Positions 8,181 through 17,200 of a stretch of DNA of 64,000 bases are shown piece after piece. The number at the start of each line of letters is the position of its first letter. Position 1 is the stretch's first letter. The position numbers and the translations under genes are program-made. The notes under the pieces are model-generated. The model was given only the letters and a program-made list of their open reading frames with translations. It was not told the DNA's origin and did no database searches. Source of the DNA: Nocardia blacklockiae (GTDB lineage: Bacteria > Actinomycetota > Actinomycetes > Mycobacteriales > Mycobacteriaceae); assembly GCF_015477355.1 (NCBI RefSeq), contig NZ_JADLRJ010000007.1, positions 186,001 to 250,000 on the forward strand. Reading direction: 5' to 3'.

Positions 8181-11100
8181 CTAACTCGCCAAACACCCCG
8201 GACCGAGCAGCGCCTTCAGATCGCCCATCAGCGCCGACGACGGCGAGACCCGCAGGTTGTCGGCGACCTTCAGCATCGTCGTCTTCTCGCGGGAGCCGAC
8301 GTGGCGGATGTGCACGTTGGCCGTGCCGGGGTGGCTGCTCAGTACGCGCTTGAGCGCGCTGATCTTGTCGGGGGTGCACAGGCGGGTCGGGATGGTCACC
8401 GCCAGCGGCTTCTCCACGCCGATCGAGGACAGGTCCGGCACCGCCAGGTCGTTGGCGATCAGGGAGACGCGGTCGTCGCGGGCGGAGACGCGGGCCTTCA
8501 CCAGCACCACGGCGTCCTCGACGACGTCCATGCCGTAGACCGAGTAGGCCTGCGGGAAGAACAGCACCTCGATGCCACCGGTGAGGTCCTCCAATTGCGC
8601 GGAGGCCCAGGGCATCCCGTTCTTGTTGATGCGGCGGGTGACCGAGGCGAGGATGCCGCCGATGGTGACCTGCGTGCCGTCCTTCACGTCGCCTTCGAGG
8701 ATGGCCGGGATCGGAGTGTCGGCCTGCGCGGCGAGGACGTGGTTGACGCCGTCGAGCGGATGCCCGGACACGTAGAGGCCCAGCATCTCCCGTTCCAGCG
8801 CGAGCTTGTGCTTGGTGTCCCACTCCTCGTCGGGCACCTTCACGTCGAAGACCGAGGCGATGCTGTCGTCGCCGTCGTCGAGGCCGCCGAACAGGTCGAA
8901 CTGGCCGATCGCCTCGGCCTTCTTGGTGGCCATCACGGCGTCGATGGCGTCGGAGTGCACCAGCATCAGGCCCTTGCGCGGATGCCCGAGCGAGTCGAAA
9001 GCCCCTGCCTTGATGAGGGATTCGGTGACCTTCTTGGTGCAGGCGACGGTGTCGATCTTGTTCAGGTAGTCGGAGAAGTCGGTGAACTTCGACTTCTCCT
9101 TGCGCGCCGCGATGATGGAGGCCACCACGTTGGCGCCGACGTTGCGCACCGCGCCCAGGCCGAAGCGGATGTCGTTGCCGACCGAGGCGAAGTTGTGCTC
9201 GGACTCGTTGACGTCGGGCGGGAGCACCTGGATGCCGAGGCGGCGGCAGTCGGCCAGGTAGACCGCGGCCTTGTCCTTGTCGTCTCCGACCGAGGTGAGC
9301 AGCGCCGCCATGTACTCGGCCTTGTAGTTGGCCTTGAGGTAGGCGGTCCAGAACGAGACCAGGCCGTAGCCGGCGGCGTGCGACTTGTTGAACGCGTACC
9401 CGGCGAACGGGAGGATGGTGTCCCACAGCGCCTTGATGGCCGCCTTGGAATACCCGTTGTCCTGCATGCCCTTCTCGAAGCCCTCGAACTCGGCCTCGAG
9501 GACCTCGGCCTTCTTCTTGCCCATGGCGCGGCGCAGAATATCGGCTCGGCCGAGCGAGTAGCCGGCCACCTTCTGCGCGATCTGCATGATCTGCTCCTGG
9601 TACACGATCAGGCCGAACGTGTCGCGCAGGATGTCCTTCAGGGGCTCCTCGAGCTCCGGATGGATGGGTTTGACCTCTTGCCGGGCGTTCTTGCGGTCGG
9701 CGTAGTCGTTGTGGGCGTTCATGCCCATCGGGCCGGGGCGGTACAGCGCGAGCACGGCGACGATGTCCTCGAAGCCGGTGGGCTGCATGCGGCGCAGCAG
9801 GTCACGCATGGCGCCGCCGTCGAGCTGGAACACGCCCAGGGTGTCGCCCCGGGCCAGCAGCTCGTAGGTCGGCTCGTCCTCGAGCGGCAGGTTCTCCAGA
9901 TCCAGATCGATGCCGCGGTTGGACTTGATGTTCTCCAGGCAGTCACCGATCACGGTGAGGTTGCGCAGGCCCAGGAAGTCCATCTTCAGCAGGCCGATGG
10001 CCTCGCACGACGGGTAGTCCCAGCCGGTGATGATGGCGCCGTCCTGCGCCCGCTTCCAGACCGGGATCGCGTCCATCAGCGGTTCGGAGGACATGATCAC
10101 CGCGCAGGCGTGCACGCCGGCGTTGCGGATCAGGCCCTCCAGGCCGCGGGCGGTCTCGTAGATCTTGTTGACGTCCGGGTTGGTGTTGATCAGCTCCCGG
10201 ACCTCGGCGGCCTCCTTGTACCGCTCGTGCTCGGGATCCATGATCCCCGACAGCGGGATGTCCTTGGCCATGATCGGCGGCGGCAGCGCCTTGGAGATCT
10301 GGTCGGCGATCGCGAAGCCCGGCTGGCCGAACTGCACGCGGGCCGAATCCTTCAGCGCCGCTTTGGTTTTAATGGTGCCGAAGGTGATCACCTGGGCGAC
10401 CTTGTCGCTGCCCCACTTGTCGGTGGCGTAGCGGACCATCTCACCGCGGCGGCGATCGTCGAAGTCGATGTCGATATCGGGCATCGAGACGCGCTCGGGG
10501 TTGAGGAACCGCTCGAACAGCAGACCGTGCGGGATCGGGTCCAGGTTCGTGATGCCCATGGCGAAGGCGACCAGCGAGCCGGCCGCCGAACCGCGGCCCG
10601 GGCCGACGCGGATGCCGACCTCGCGGGCGTGGTTGATCAGGTCGCCGACGACCAGGAAGTACGCCGGGAAACCCATCTGGATGATGACGTTCAGCTCGAA
10701 CTCGGCGCGGTCGATGTACTCCTGGGCGACGCCGTTCGGGAAGCGCCACTCCAGCCCGCGCATGACCTCCTTGCGCAGCCAGCTGCCCTGGTCCTCGCCC
10801 TCGGGGACCGGGAAGACGGGCATCCGGTCGCGGTGCGCCCAGACCTCCTCGTAGGACTGCACGCGCTCGCCGATGAGGACCGTATTGTCGCAGGCGCCGG
10901 GGACGTCGGCGTCCCAGATGGCGCGCATCTCGTCGGCGGACTTGAGGTAGTAGCCGCTGCCGTCGAATTTGAAGCGGGTGGGGTCGGAGAGGGTCTTGCC
11001 GGTCTGGATGCACAGCAGCGCCTCGTGGTTGCTCGCGTCCGACTCGTGCACGTAGTGGCAGTCGTTGGTGGCCAGCGGCGGGATGCCGAGCTTGCGGCCG

Positions 11101-11726
11101 ACCTCGAGCAGGCCCTCGCGGACCCGGCGCTCGATGGACAGGCCGTGGTCCATCACCTCGAGGAAGAAGTTCTCCTTGCCGAAGATCTCCTGCCACTTGG
11201 CGGCGGCCTCGAGGGCCTCGCGCTCGTGGCCCAGGCGCAGGCGGGTCTGCACCTCGCCGGACGGGCAGCCGGTGGTGGCGATGATGCCCTCGGCGTACTG
11301 GGCGATGATCTCCTCGTCCATGCGCGCCCACTTGCCGAGCTGACCCTCGATCGAGGCCAGGGACGACAGCTTGAACAGGTTGCGCAGGCCGGTCGCGTTC
11401 TCCGCGACCATCGTCATGTGGGTGTAGGCGCCGGAACCGGAGACGTCGTCGCTCTTCTGGCTCGGGTCGCCCCACTGGACGCGCTTGGTCTGGAAGCGGG
11501 AGGCGGGCGCGATGTAGGCCTCGATGCCGATGATCGGCTTGATGCCCTGCTTCTTGGCCGAGTTGTAGAACTCCGACGCGCCGTACATGTTGCCGTGGTC
11601 GGTCATTCCGACCGCGGTCATCCCCAGCCGCTCCGCCTCCTTGAACAGAGGCGTGATCTTGGCCGCGCCGTCGAGCATCGAGTACTCGGTGTGGTTGTGG
11701 AGGTGAACGAATCCCGAGGCTGACAC
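8181..11726 (-). CDS. dnaE1: DNA polymerase III alpha subunit (replicative polymerase)
   Basis: A 1181-residue catalytic subunit of the chromosomal replicase, close to the length of mycobacterial DnaE1. The N-terminal PHP domain begins [13 protein letters not shown]; in mycobacteria this domain provides the proofreading 3'-5' exonuclease. The polymerase active-site Asp cluster PDIDIDFDD lies at about residues 413-421. A helix-hairpin-helix region and a C-terminal OB-fold ([21 protein letters not shown]) follow. The start is GTG at 11724-11726. It is transcribed alone, convergent with the toxin cassette and about 110 bases from the next minus-strand gene. Confidence 0.97.
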   Translation of the reverse strand: MSASGFVHLHNHTEYSMLDGAAKITPLFKEAERLGMTAVGMTDHGNMYGASEFYNSAKKQGIKPIIGIEAYIAPASRFQTKRVQWGDPSQKSDDVSGSGAYTHMTMVAENATGLRNLFKLSSLASIEGQLGKWARMDEEIIAQYAEGIIATTGCPSGEVQTRLRLGHEREALEAAAKWQEIFGKENFFLEVMDHGLSIERRVREGLLEVGRKLGIPPLATNDCHYVHESDASNHEALLCIQTGKTLSDPTRFKFDGSGYYLKSADEMRAIWDADVPGACDNTVLIGERVQSYEEVWAHRDRMPVFPVPEGEDQGSWLRKEVMRGLEWRFPNGVAQEYIDRAEFELNVIIQMGFPAYFLVVGDLINHAREVGIRVGPGRGSAAGSLVAFAMGITNLDPIPHGLLFERFLNPERVSMPDIDIDFDDRRRGEMVRYATDKWGSDKVAQVITFGTIKTKAALKDSARVQFGQPGFAIADQISKALPPPIMAKDIPLSGIMDPEHERYKEAAEVRELINTNPDVNKIYETARGLEGLIRNAGVHACAVIMSSEPLMDAIPVWKRAQDGAIITGWDYPSCEAIGLLKMDFLGLRNLTVIGDCLENIKSNRGIDLDLENLPLEDEPTYELLARGDTLGVFQLDGGAMRDLLRRMQPTGFEDIVAVLALYRPGPMGMNAHNDYADRKNARQEVKPIHPELEEPLKDILRDTFGLIVYQEQIMQIAQKVAGYSLGRADILRRAMGKKKAEVLEAEFEGFEKGMQDNGYSKAAIKALWDTILPFAGYAFNKSHAAGYGLVSFWTAYLKANYKAEYMAALLTSVGDDKDKAAVYLADCRRLGIQVLPPDVNESEHNFASVGNDIRFGLGAVRNVGANVVASIIAARKEKSKFTDFSDYLNKIDTVACTKKVTESLIKAGAFDSLGHPRKGLMLVHSDAIDAVMATKKAEAIGQFDLFGGLDDGDDSIASVFDVKVPDEEWDTKHKLALEREMLGLYVSGHPLDGVNHVLAAQADTPIPAILEGDVKDGTQVTIGGILASVTRRINKNGMPWASAQLEDLTGGIEVLFFPQAYSVYGMDVVEDAVVLVKARVSARDDRVSLIANDLAVPDLSSIGVEKPLAVTIPTRLCTPDKISALKRVLSSHPGTANVHIRHVGSREKTTMLKVADNLRVSPSSALMGDLKALLGPGCLAS

Positions 11727-11838
11727 GGCATGAGATTATGCCTTGCCCCCGACAGGTTTTGGCCGACCCGTGCCCGGTCCCCGCGAATGCCCATGTGGTA
11801 GCGGTGCGTCCGTGTCGCGGGCCGTCGGGAGGTCTCCG

Positions 11839-12249
11839 CTAACCGCCGCCGCTCGTCTCCGGCGACCGGTAGCAGTCGTAGTTGCGCTGCTCCACGATGC
11901 GCCCGTCGCGGACGACGAGGAAGACGGCGATCTCGGCGGACAGGACCGTTCCGGCGGGGAGCGGGCCCAGTGGTACGGCGAGGGTGCCGGTCCAGGTCGA
12001 CTCCACCGCCACGCGGTCGTCCGAGGCGAGTACGCCGTGGATCTCGAAACGTTGTTCCCGCACGGTTTTCCGGCCTTGCTCGGCGGCGGCGAGGATGGCG
12101 GCCAGGTCGCGCGTCGCGCCCTCGGGGACGAGCGCGTTCGGGTATTCGTGCTGCACGATGTCCGGGTGCAGGTACTCCGTCAGGTCCGCTCCGGCCGCCA
12201 CGGCCTCGAGATAGCGGATCGCCAGGCCGGAATGTGGATGGTCGGTCAT
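11839..12249 (-). CDS. SnoaL-like / NTF2-fold protein
   Basis: A 136-residue protein with the compact alpha+beta cone expected for SnoaL-like polyketide cyclases and NTF2-like proteins: an N-terminal helix (SGLAIRYLEAVAAG), YLHPDIVQHEYPNALVPEG, and late strands EIAVFLVVRDGRIVEQRNYDCY. The ATG at 12247-12249 is chosen because residues from there match the family's usual beginning and GGGGG lies upstream; a longer reading to 12324 adds Arg-rich, unlike-gene sequence. No biosynthetic genes are nearby, so a stress or small-ligand role cannot be refined. Confidence 0.8.
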   Translation of the reverse strand: MTDHPHSGLAIRYLEAVAAGADLTEYLHPDIVQHEYPNALVPEGATRDLAAILAAAEQGRKTVREQRFEIHGVLASDDRVAVESTWTGTLAVPLGPLPAGTVLSAEIAVFLVVRDGRIVEQRNYDCYRSPETSGGG

Positions 12250-12470
12250 GTCGGCCCCCGGATCTCGTCGCCCGGCGCGCGGTCGGTGTCGGCGGGTGCC
12301 GCGGTGCGGGCCGGATCGCTGCACGGCGAACTCTACCGGCGAGGGCCCGTCCGGCCGACCGGAGTAGGGGCTGCCGCGGTGGGTTCGGCGGAACGGTCAT
12401 GGGACGACCGGATGACTGGTAGCGTCGCAGCGCATCAGATCCGCGTGATTGTCGACCCCCGGGGGTATTG

Positions 12471-12923
12471 ATGCGTTCGATGGGATCTTCCGCAGCACTT
12501 GCCGCGACGGCGCTCGTCGCCGGGGCCACTGTGCTCGGCACGGCCGGTCCGGCCGCCGCCGAGTCCAGCGGTGGCCAGTTCACCAGGGTGTACTCGCTGG
12601 CGAACGGTCCATGCGTCGCGATCGTCGACTCCTCGGTGAACGGCAACGCCTACCCCGGCGCCGCCGGCTTCACCGCGTCCGTGACCCTGATCGGCGTCGG
12701 CTCCTGCTCGCTCGACGTCACCCTGAACTGGCGCAATGTCGCCACCGGCGAAACCGGCAGCAAGACCCACCACGCCAACGGCCCCGGCTACTGGAGCAAC
12801 GACGGCCGCTCCTCGCTGTTCTCCCCGGGCTACGGCGACTTCGTCGGCACGGTCACCGTCGGCGCCGCCCACGTCCCCGAACCCGGCGAACTGCCCTTCA
12901 CCGTCCACCCCTACCAGGGGTAA
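12471..12923 (+). CDS. Secreted protein, hypothetical
   Basis: A 150-residue protein with a standard Sec signal peptide: MRSMG, a hydrophobic core (AALAATALVAGATVL) and a likely cleavage after AAA-E near residue 30. The mature part is about 120 residues with two Cys (GPCVAIV and GSCSLDV) that could form a disulfide. It looks like an all-beta extracellular domain, with alternating Thr/Val strands. I do not recognise the family. ATG 12471 is preferred, with GGGGG just upstream; ATG 12480 is an alternative. Convergent with the LysR gene. Confidence 0.72.
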   Translation: MRSMGSSAALAATALVAGATVLGTAGPAAAESSGGQFTRVYSLANGPCVAIVDSSVNGNAYPGAAGFTASVTLIGVGSCSLDVTLNWRNVATGETGSKTHHANGPGYWSNDGRSSLFSPGYGDFVGTVTVGAAHVPEPGELPFTVHPYQG

Positions 12924-12977
12924 TCCGGTGCCATCTGTACACCCGTTGTAAGGGGTGTTGGGAGTGGATATCTGGTG

Positions 12978-13991
12978 TTAGGACGGGTGGTTGCGGGCGA
13001 TGGTGTAGAGGGTGTGGGCGGGGCCGGTGGGGGGTTGGGCGGTGGGCCAGATGGCTCGGAGGGTGCGGGTGAGGGGGGTGTGGGGGATTTGGGGGGAGGC
13101 GAGGGTGCCGGTGGACAGTTCGTTGGCTACGGCTAGGGAGCTGAGGACTGCGGGGGCTACGCCGGAGGCGACGGCGGATTTGATGGCGGTTGTGGAGGAC
13201 AGTTCCAGGGCTATGGCGGGTTGTATGCCGGGGAGGGCGGTGGTGACCGCGCGCTCGAACCAGGTTCGGGTGCCGGAACCGGGCTCGCGTTGGATGAGGG
13301 GGGTGGTGGCCAGTTCGCGCAGGGTTACCGTGCCGCGGCGGGCCCACGGGTGGTGTGGTGGGACCACGGGCACGAGGTGGTCGCGGGCGACGGGGTGGCT
13401 CTGGAGGCCGCGGGCCGCGCGCGGGCTTTCGATGAAGCCGATCGTCGCGCGGCCTTCGAGGACCGCCGCGCTCACGTCGGTGGAGTTGCCGGATTCCAAG
13501 GCGATGGTGGTGTCGGGCGCGGCCGCGCGCATCCGGGTCAGCCAGGTGGGGAAGAGGTACTCGGCGACGGTTTGGCTGGCGGCCACCCGCAGGCGCGAAT
13601 CTCGTTGTGCGCGTAGGGTGTCGATGCCCGCGTCCAGGCGCGAGGCGGCATCGACCACGCCGCGCGCCCACTCCGCGATCAGCGCTCCGGCCGCCGTCGG
13701 CCGCGAACCCAGCGTGGTGCGCTCCAGCACGGGCATTCCCACCAGTTGCTCCAGATGCCGGATCCGCGACGACGCCGACGGCTGACTGATCCCGTGCGCC
13801 CGCGCCGCCCGCCCCAGACTGCCCAGTTCGACCACCGATAAGAGCAGGTCCAGAGCGGACAGATCGGGGACGCGCGGTGTGACAGGGGCATAGGTCGAGG
13901 CTATGCCGTTCCCGGACCGCGCAGTGGGGCGGCCCGACGGGTATCTCCGTGGCGCAGGAAGAAGCGGCCGTGCTCTGCGATGTCGAGCCAT
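12978..13991 (-). CDS. LysR family transcriptional regulator (start uncertain)
   Basis: A LysR-type activator: winged HTH (LDLLLSVVELGSLGRAARAHGISQPSASS split over about residues 42-70 of this reading) and a two-lobed substrate-binding domain (RLRVAASQTVAEYLFPTWL onward). It is divergent from a TDT-family transporter, the usual arrangement for a regulator of that exporter. The start is a problem. The only in-frame ATG, at 13991, adds about 37 Arg/Pro-rich residues unlike the family. The natural-looking start ATGCCCC at 13891 is out of frame by one base; one more C in that run would give MPPVTPRVPDLSALDLLL. A real indel, a sequencing error or an unusual start are all possible. Confidence 0.86.
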   Translation of the reverse strand: MARHRRARPLLPAPRRYPSGRPTARSGNGIASTYAPVTPRVPDLSALDLLLSVVELGSLGRAARAHGISQPSASSRIRHLEQLVGMPVLERTTLGSRPTAAGALIAEWARGVVDAASRLDAGIDTLRAQRDSRLRVAASQTVAEYLFPTWLTRMRAAAPDTTIALESGNSTDVSAAVLEGRATIGFIESPRAARGLQSHPVARDHLVPVVPPHHPWARRGTVTLRELATTPLIQREPGSGTRTWFERAVTTALPGIQPAIALELSSTTAIKSAVASGVAPAVLSSLAVANELSTGTLASPQIPHTPLTRTLRAIWPTAQPPTGPAHTLYTIARNHPS

Positions 13992-14234
13992 GGTGGCGGA
14001 GTCGTCAGGGGACGGCACCTGATGGATGCCGGGCCGGGCGTTGCCTGCGGAGCTGTGGGGCTTCCGGGCCGTGGAGGTCGGTGACCGACTTGTTTGGTGT
14101 CGGGAGGGTGGTGAAGGCATAGGGCGGGGCTATGGGTCCATTGGGGTGTGGGGGCTACACGGGCTGGGTGTGGGAGGGGACCGTGGAGGTATGCGATTGA
14201 TGGCGGACGGTGCAGGTTGTCGGGCGGTGTGCTG

Positions 14235-15416
14235 GTGACCGCGGTGGTGGTGGAGGATTCGGTTCGTCGTGTGGTGGTGGAGGATTCGGCTCGTCGTGGG
14301 ATGGTGGAGGATTCGGTTCGGAGTGGGGTGGCCGGGGCTTCGGTTCGGGGTGGGGAGTGGGTGCGGGGGCTCGGGCCGAATTGGTTCGCGGTGGTGATGG
14401 GGACCGGGATCGTTGCCAATGCGGCGGTGGGGCTGCCGTGGCAGGTTTCGGGGGTGCGGGTGGTGGCCGCGGTGGTGTGGGGGATGGCGGCGGTGCTGCT
14501 GGGGGTGTTGGTGGTGGCTGTCGGGTGGCAGGGGTGGCGGTATCCGGCCGATGCGCGCGGGCATCGGGAGGATCCGGTGATGATGCACTTCCTGGGTGCG
14601 CCGCCGATGGCGCTGCTCACCGTCGGGGCCGGGACGTTGCTGGTGGGTCGGGACGTGATCGGGGAGACGGCCGCGGTCGCGGTGGACTGGGTGTTGTGGA
14701 CGGCGGGGACCGGGCTGGGTCTGGCGACGGCGTTCGTGGTGCCGTACCGCATGATGACCCGGCATCGGGCCGCACCCGATGCGGCCTTCGGCGGCTGGCT
14801 GATGCCGGTGGTGCCGCCGATGGTATCGGCGGCGACGGGTGCGCTGCTGGTGCCGCACACGCCCGCGGGCCAGGCACGCACGACCTTGGTCCTGGCCTGC
14901 GTCGCGATGTTCGGGCTGAGCCTGATCGCCGCGCTGATCACCGTGACGATGATCTGGTCGAGGCTGGTGCACCACGGCGTCCCCGCGCCCGCCGCGGTGC
15001 CGACGCTGTGGATCGTGCTCGGTCCGCTCGGGCAGTCGATCACCGCGGCCGGGTTCCTCGCCGATGCCGGGCCCGCGGCCCTGCCGCCGCTGTACGCGCG
15101 GGGGATGGCCGTGTTCTCGGTGGTGTACGGGCTGATCGCGTGGGGCTTCGCGATGCTGTGGCTGGCGCTGGCACTGGCGGTCACGCTGCGCACCCGGCGC
15201 AACGGTGAACTCCGATTCACCCTCAGCTGGTGGGGTTTCACCTTTCCGCTCGGCACTTGCGTCACCGGCAGCACCGCGCTGTATCACCACACCGGCGCGC
15301 TGATGTTCGCGGTGCCGGGCGTAGCGCTGTACCTGTTGCTGGTGAGTGTTTGGACGGTGGTCGCGGCGCACACCGTCCGAGGCCTGTCGGGCGGTGCGCT
15401 CCTGGCCCGCGCGTGA
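14235..15416 (+). CDS. TDT-family transporter (sulfite exporter / C4-dicarboxylate type)
   Basis: An integral membrane protein of about 393 residues with roughly ten hydrophobic segments. It carries the family's opening GPNWFAVVMGTGIVANA at about residue 44, the pattern of TehA/SsuE-like TDT transporters. In actinobacteria the family covers sulfite/sulfide export (Sul) and dicarboxylate or tellurite-related uptake; substrate cannot be chosen from sequence. GTG 14235 or GTG 14229 are the plausible starts. The N-terminal cytoplasmic extension is made of three 9-residue repeats (VVVEDSVRR). The divergent LysR gene probably controls it. Confidence 0.87.
   Translation: MTAVVVEDSVRRVVVEDSARRGMVEDSVRSGVAGASVRGGEWVRGLGPNWFAVVMGTGIVANAAVGLPWQVSGVRVVAAVVWGMAAVLLGVLVVAVGWQGWRYPADARGHREDPVMMHFLGAPPMALLTVGAGTLLVGRDVIGETAAVAVDWVLWTAGTGLGLATAFVVPYRMMTRHRAAPDAAFGGWLMPVVPPMVSAATGALLVPHTPAGQARTTLVLACVAMFGLSLIAALITVTMIWSRLVHHGVPAPAAVPTLWIVLGPLGQSITAAGFLADAGPAALPPLYARGMAVFSVVYGLIAWGFAMLWLALALAVTLRTRRNGELRFTLSWWGFTFPLGTCVTGSTALYHHTGALMFAVPGVALYLLLVSVWTVVAAHTVRGLSGGALLARA
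14244..14324 (+). repeat. Three tandem 27-bp repeats encoding 9-residue units
   Basis: Units at 14244-14270, 14271-14297 and 14298-14324 encode VVVEDSVRR, VVVEDSARR and GMVEDSVRS. The first two differ by one base; the third is more diverged. They lie in the N-terminal extension of the TDT transporter, before the first membrane segment. Confidence 0.85.
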
Positions 15417-15521
15417 CTGCCTGCCGCGCGGACCGGCCGCTGCGGACGAGTAGCGTTACCCCGCTGTATATTTCGCGCGGATCTGCCATCCAGCCGGACG
15501 CACCGGAACTATTCTGCGGGC

Positions 15522-15836
15522 ATGGATTCCCCGCTCACCGTCGTCGCGATGTCCTCGTCCGAGCCGGGCGACGCCGACGAATTCGGCCGTGTGCTACAGA
15601 GATTCGCCGACCTGGCACGCACCGAGCCGGGGTGCCTGTCGTTCGACGTGTTCCGCTCGGTGGAACAGCCCGAACGCTACGTGACCGTCGAAAGATACGC
15701 TGGGGCGGACGCATTGGCGGCGCACCGGTCCACCGAACACTTCCGTGACATCGTGCTCGGCGAGCTGATGCCGCTGTTCGTCTCCGGCGACGCCCACGTG
15801 TACGGCGCTCCGATCGAGGTGCCGCCCGCGGAGTGA
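15522..15836 (+). CDS. Antibiotic biosynthesis monooxygenase (ABM)-domain protein
   Basis: A 104-residue single-domain protein with the ABM ferredoxin-like fold signature: an N-terminal strand, a helix DADEFGRVLQRFADLARTEPGCLSFDVF, then PERYVTVERYAGADALAAHRSTEHF with the conserved W/Y-x-x-x-x-AxxxHxxxxHF region. Relatives include YgiN-like quinol monooxygenases and small heme- or quinone-acting enzymes that often dimerise. Single gene after the TDT transporter, 105 bases downstream and in the same direction. Substrate unknown. Confidence 0.85.
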   Translation: MDSPLTVVAMSSSEPGDADEFGRVLQRFADLARTEPGCLSFDVFRSVEQPERYVTVERYAGADALAAHRSTEHFRDIVLGELMPLFVSGDAHVYGAPIEVPPAE

Positions 15837-16036
15837 GCCGACCGCACACCACCGGCAACGGGACGGCGCGCCCCGACGAGCTCGGTACCCACCCGCTGTG
15901 ACACGGTGGGAATGCGGAAATGCGCGTGCGCCGGGACGAATGTGCGGAAAGGATTAACGTCCGCACCGATCCCGGGCGATGAATCGAGTAGTTCACTACG
16001 CGGGATCCGTGGAATGCGGGGCGGGAGGATCAAGGT

Positions 16037-17200
16037 ATGAAACGTCTGGTGGTGTGCTGCGACGGCACGTGGGGATCCGAGAGCAACCCGACGGTCAGCA
16101 ACGTGGTCAAGATCGCGGAATCGGTGCGGCTGGGGACGACCCTCGACACCGGCGAGCATGTGGGACAACGAGTCTTCTACGCCGACGGCCCCGGCTCCCA
16201 GGGCTATCTGGCCGACAAACTGCTGGGCGGCGCGTTCGGCTTGGGCCTGAACGCGAACCTGTCCACCATGTACTGGCAGCTGGCGTTGAACTGGGAGCCC
16301 GGCGACGAGATCTTCGTGTTCGGATTCAGCCGCGGCGCCTACACCGCCCGCAGCCTGACCGGCATGATCCACCGCCTCGGCCTGCTGAAGCCCGAGGCGA
16401 TGATCGGCAAGCAGTACCCCGAGGCGCTGCGGATCTACCGGCAGCGCAAGCGCGCCGCGGACGACCCGGATCCGCAGGAGTGGAAGGACTTTCGCGAGAA
16501 GAACTGCCACTACCCGGTGCCGATCAAGTTCCTCGGCGTCTTCGACACCGTCGGCGCGATGGGGGTGCCCGGGCTGACGTCGTGGCGCTACCGCTTCCAC
16601 GATGTGCGACTGTCCTCGCACGTGCACTGCGCGCGGCAGGCGCTGGCCATCGACGAGCGCCGCCGCATCTTCGCACCGTGCCTGTGGGAGGTGACCGACG
16701 AGGCCGGGGTCGAGCAGCAGCGTGCCGACCGCGTGAAACAGGTGTGGTTCAAGGGTGGTCACACCGATATCGGCGGCGGCCAGACCGACTGCCGGCTGTC
16801 GGACCTCACGCTGCGCTGGATGGTGGACGAGGCGGCGGCGCAGGGCCTGCAGTTCAACACCGAGCGGCTCGAGCAGCTGATGGGGTGCCCGGCGTTCGAC
16901 AACGTTGTGCGCCCGCACAATTCGCTGCCGATCCCGTACCGGATCCTGAATCTGCTGGGCCTGCTGGTCAATCCGCGCAACCCGCGGTACTACCGCGACT
17001 CCTGGCGCCGCCTCGCCGCCCCGGACGACCGGAAGGTGTCCCTGTCCTCGACGGTCGAGGTCTGCGACACCTACCGCCCGCCGAATATCGAACGGTGGCA
17101 ACGGGAATTGTCCCGGGCGGGCAAGCCGCTGCCGAGCGAGCTGGTGGAGAACGTGGTCGAGCTCGGCGAACCGGAGCTCGAGGAGCCCGTGGTCGCCTAG
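16037..17200 (+). CDS. DUF2235 domain-containing alpha/beta hydrolase-like protein
   Basis: A 387-residue protein with the full DUF2235 layout: N-terminal RLVVCCDGTWGSESNP, then GFSRGAYTARSLTGMI holding the nucleophile-elbow Ser (GxSxG) near residue 99, and WFKGGHTDIGGG downstream. DUF2235 is the fold of Tle1-type phospholipase effectors, but free-standing actinobacterial copies have no assigned substrate. A good ribosome binding site (GGGAGGATCAAGG) precedes ATG 16037. Its stop codon overlaps the stop of treY on the other strand by three bases (CTAG at 17197-17200). Confidence 0.9.
   Translation: MKRLVVCCDGTWGSESNPTVSNVVKIAESVRLGTTLDTGEHVGQRVFYADGPGSQGYLADKLLGGAFGLGLNANLSTMYWQLALNWEPGDEIFVFGFSRGAYTARSLTGMIHRLGLLKPEAMIGKQYPEALRIYRQRKRAADDPDPQEWKDFREKNCHYPVPIKFLGVFDTVGAMGVPGLTSWRYRFHDVRLSSHVHCARQALAIDERRRIFAPCLWEVTDEAGVEQQRADRVKQVWFKGGHTDIGGGQTDCRLSDLTLRWMVDEAAAQGLQFNTERLEQLMGCPAFDNVVRPHNSLPIPYRILNLLGLLVNPRNPRYYRDSWRRLAAPDDRKVSLSSTVEVCDTYRPPNIERWQRELSRAGKPLPSELVENVVELGEPELEEPVVA

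Noticed and set aside
8064-11723. Plus-strand reading of about 1220 codons opposite dnaE1
   Set aside because: Antisense frame opened by high third-position GC of a long conserved gene; no recognisable domain.
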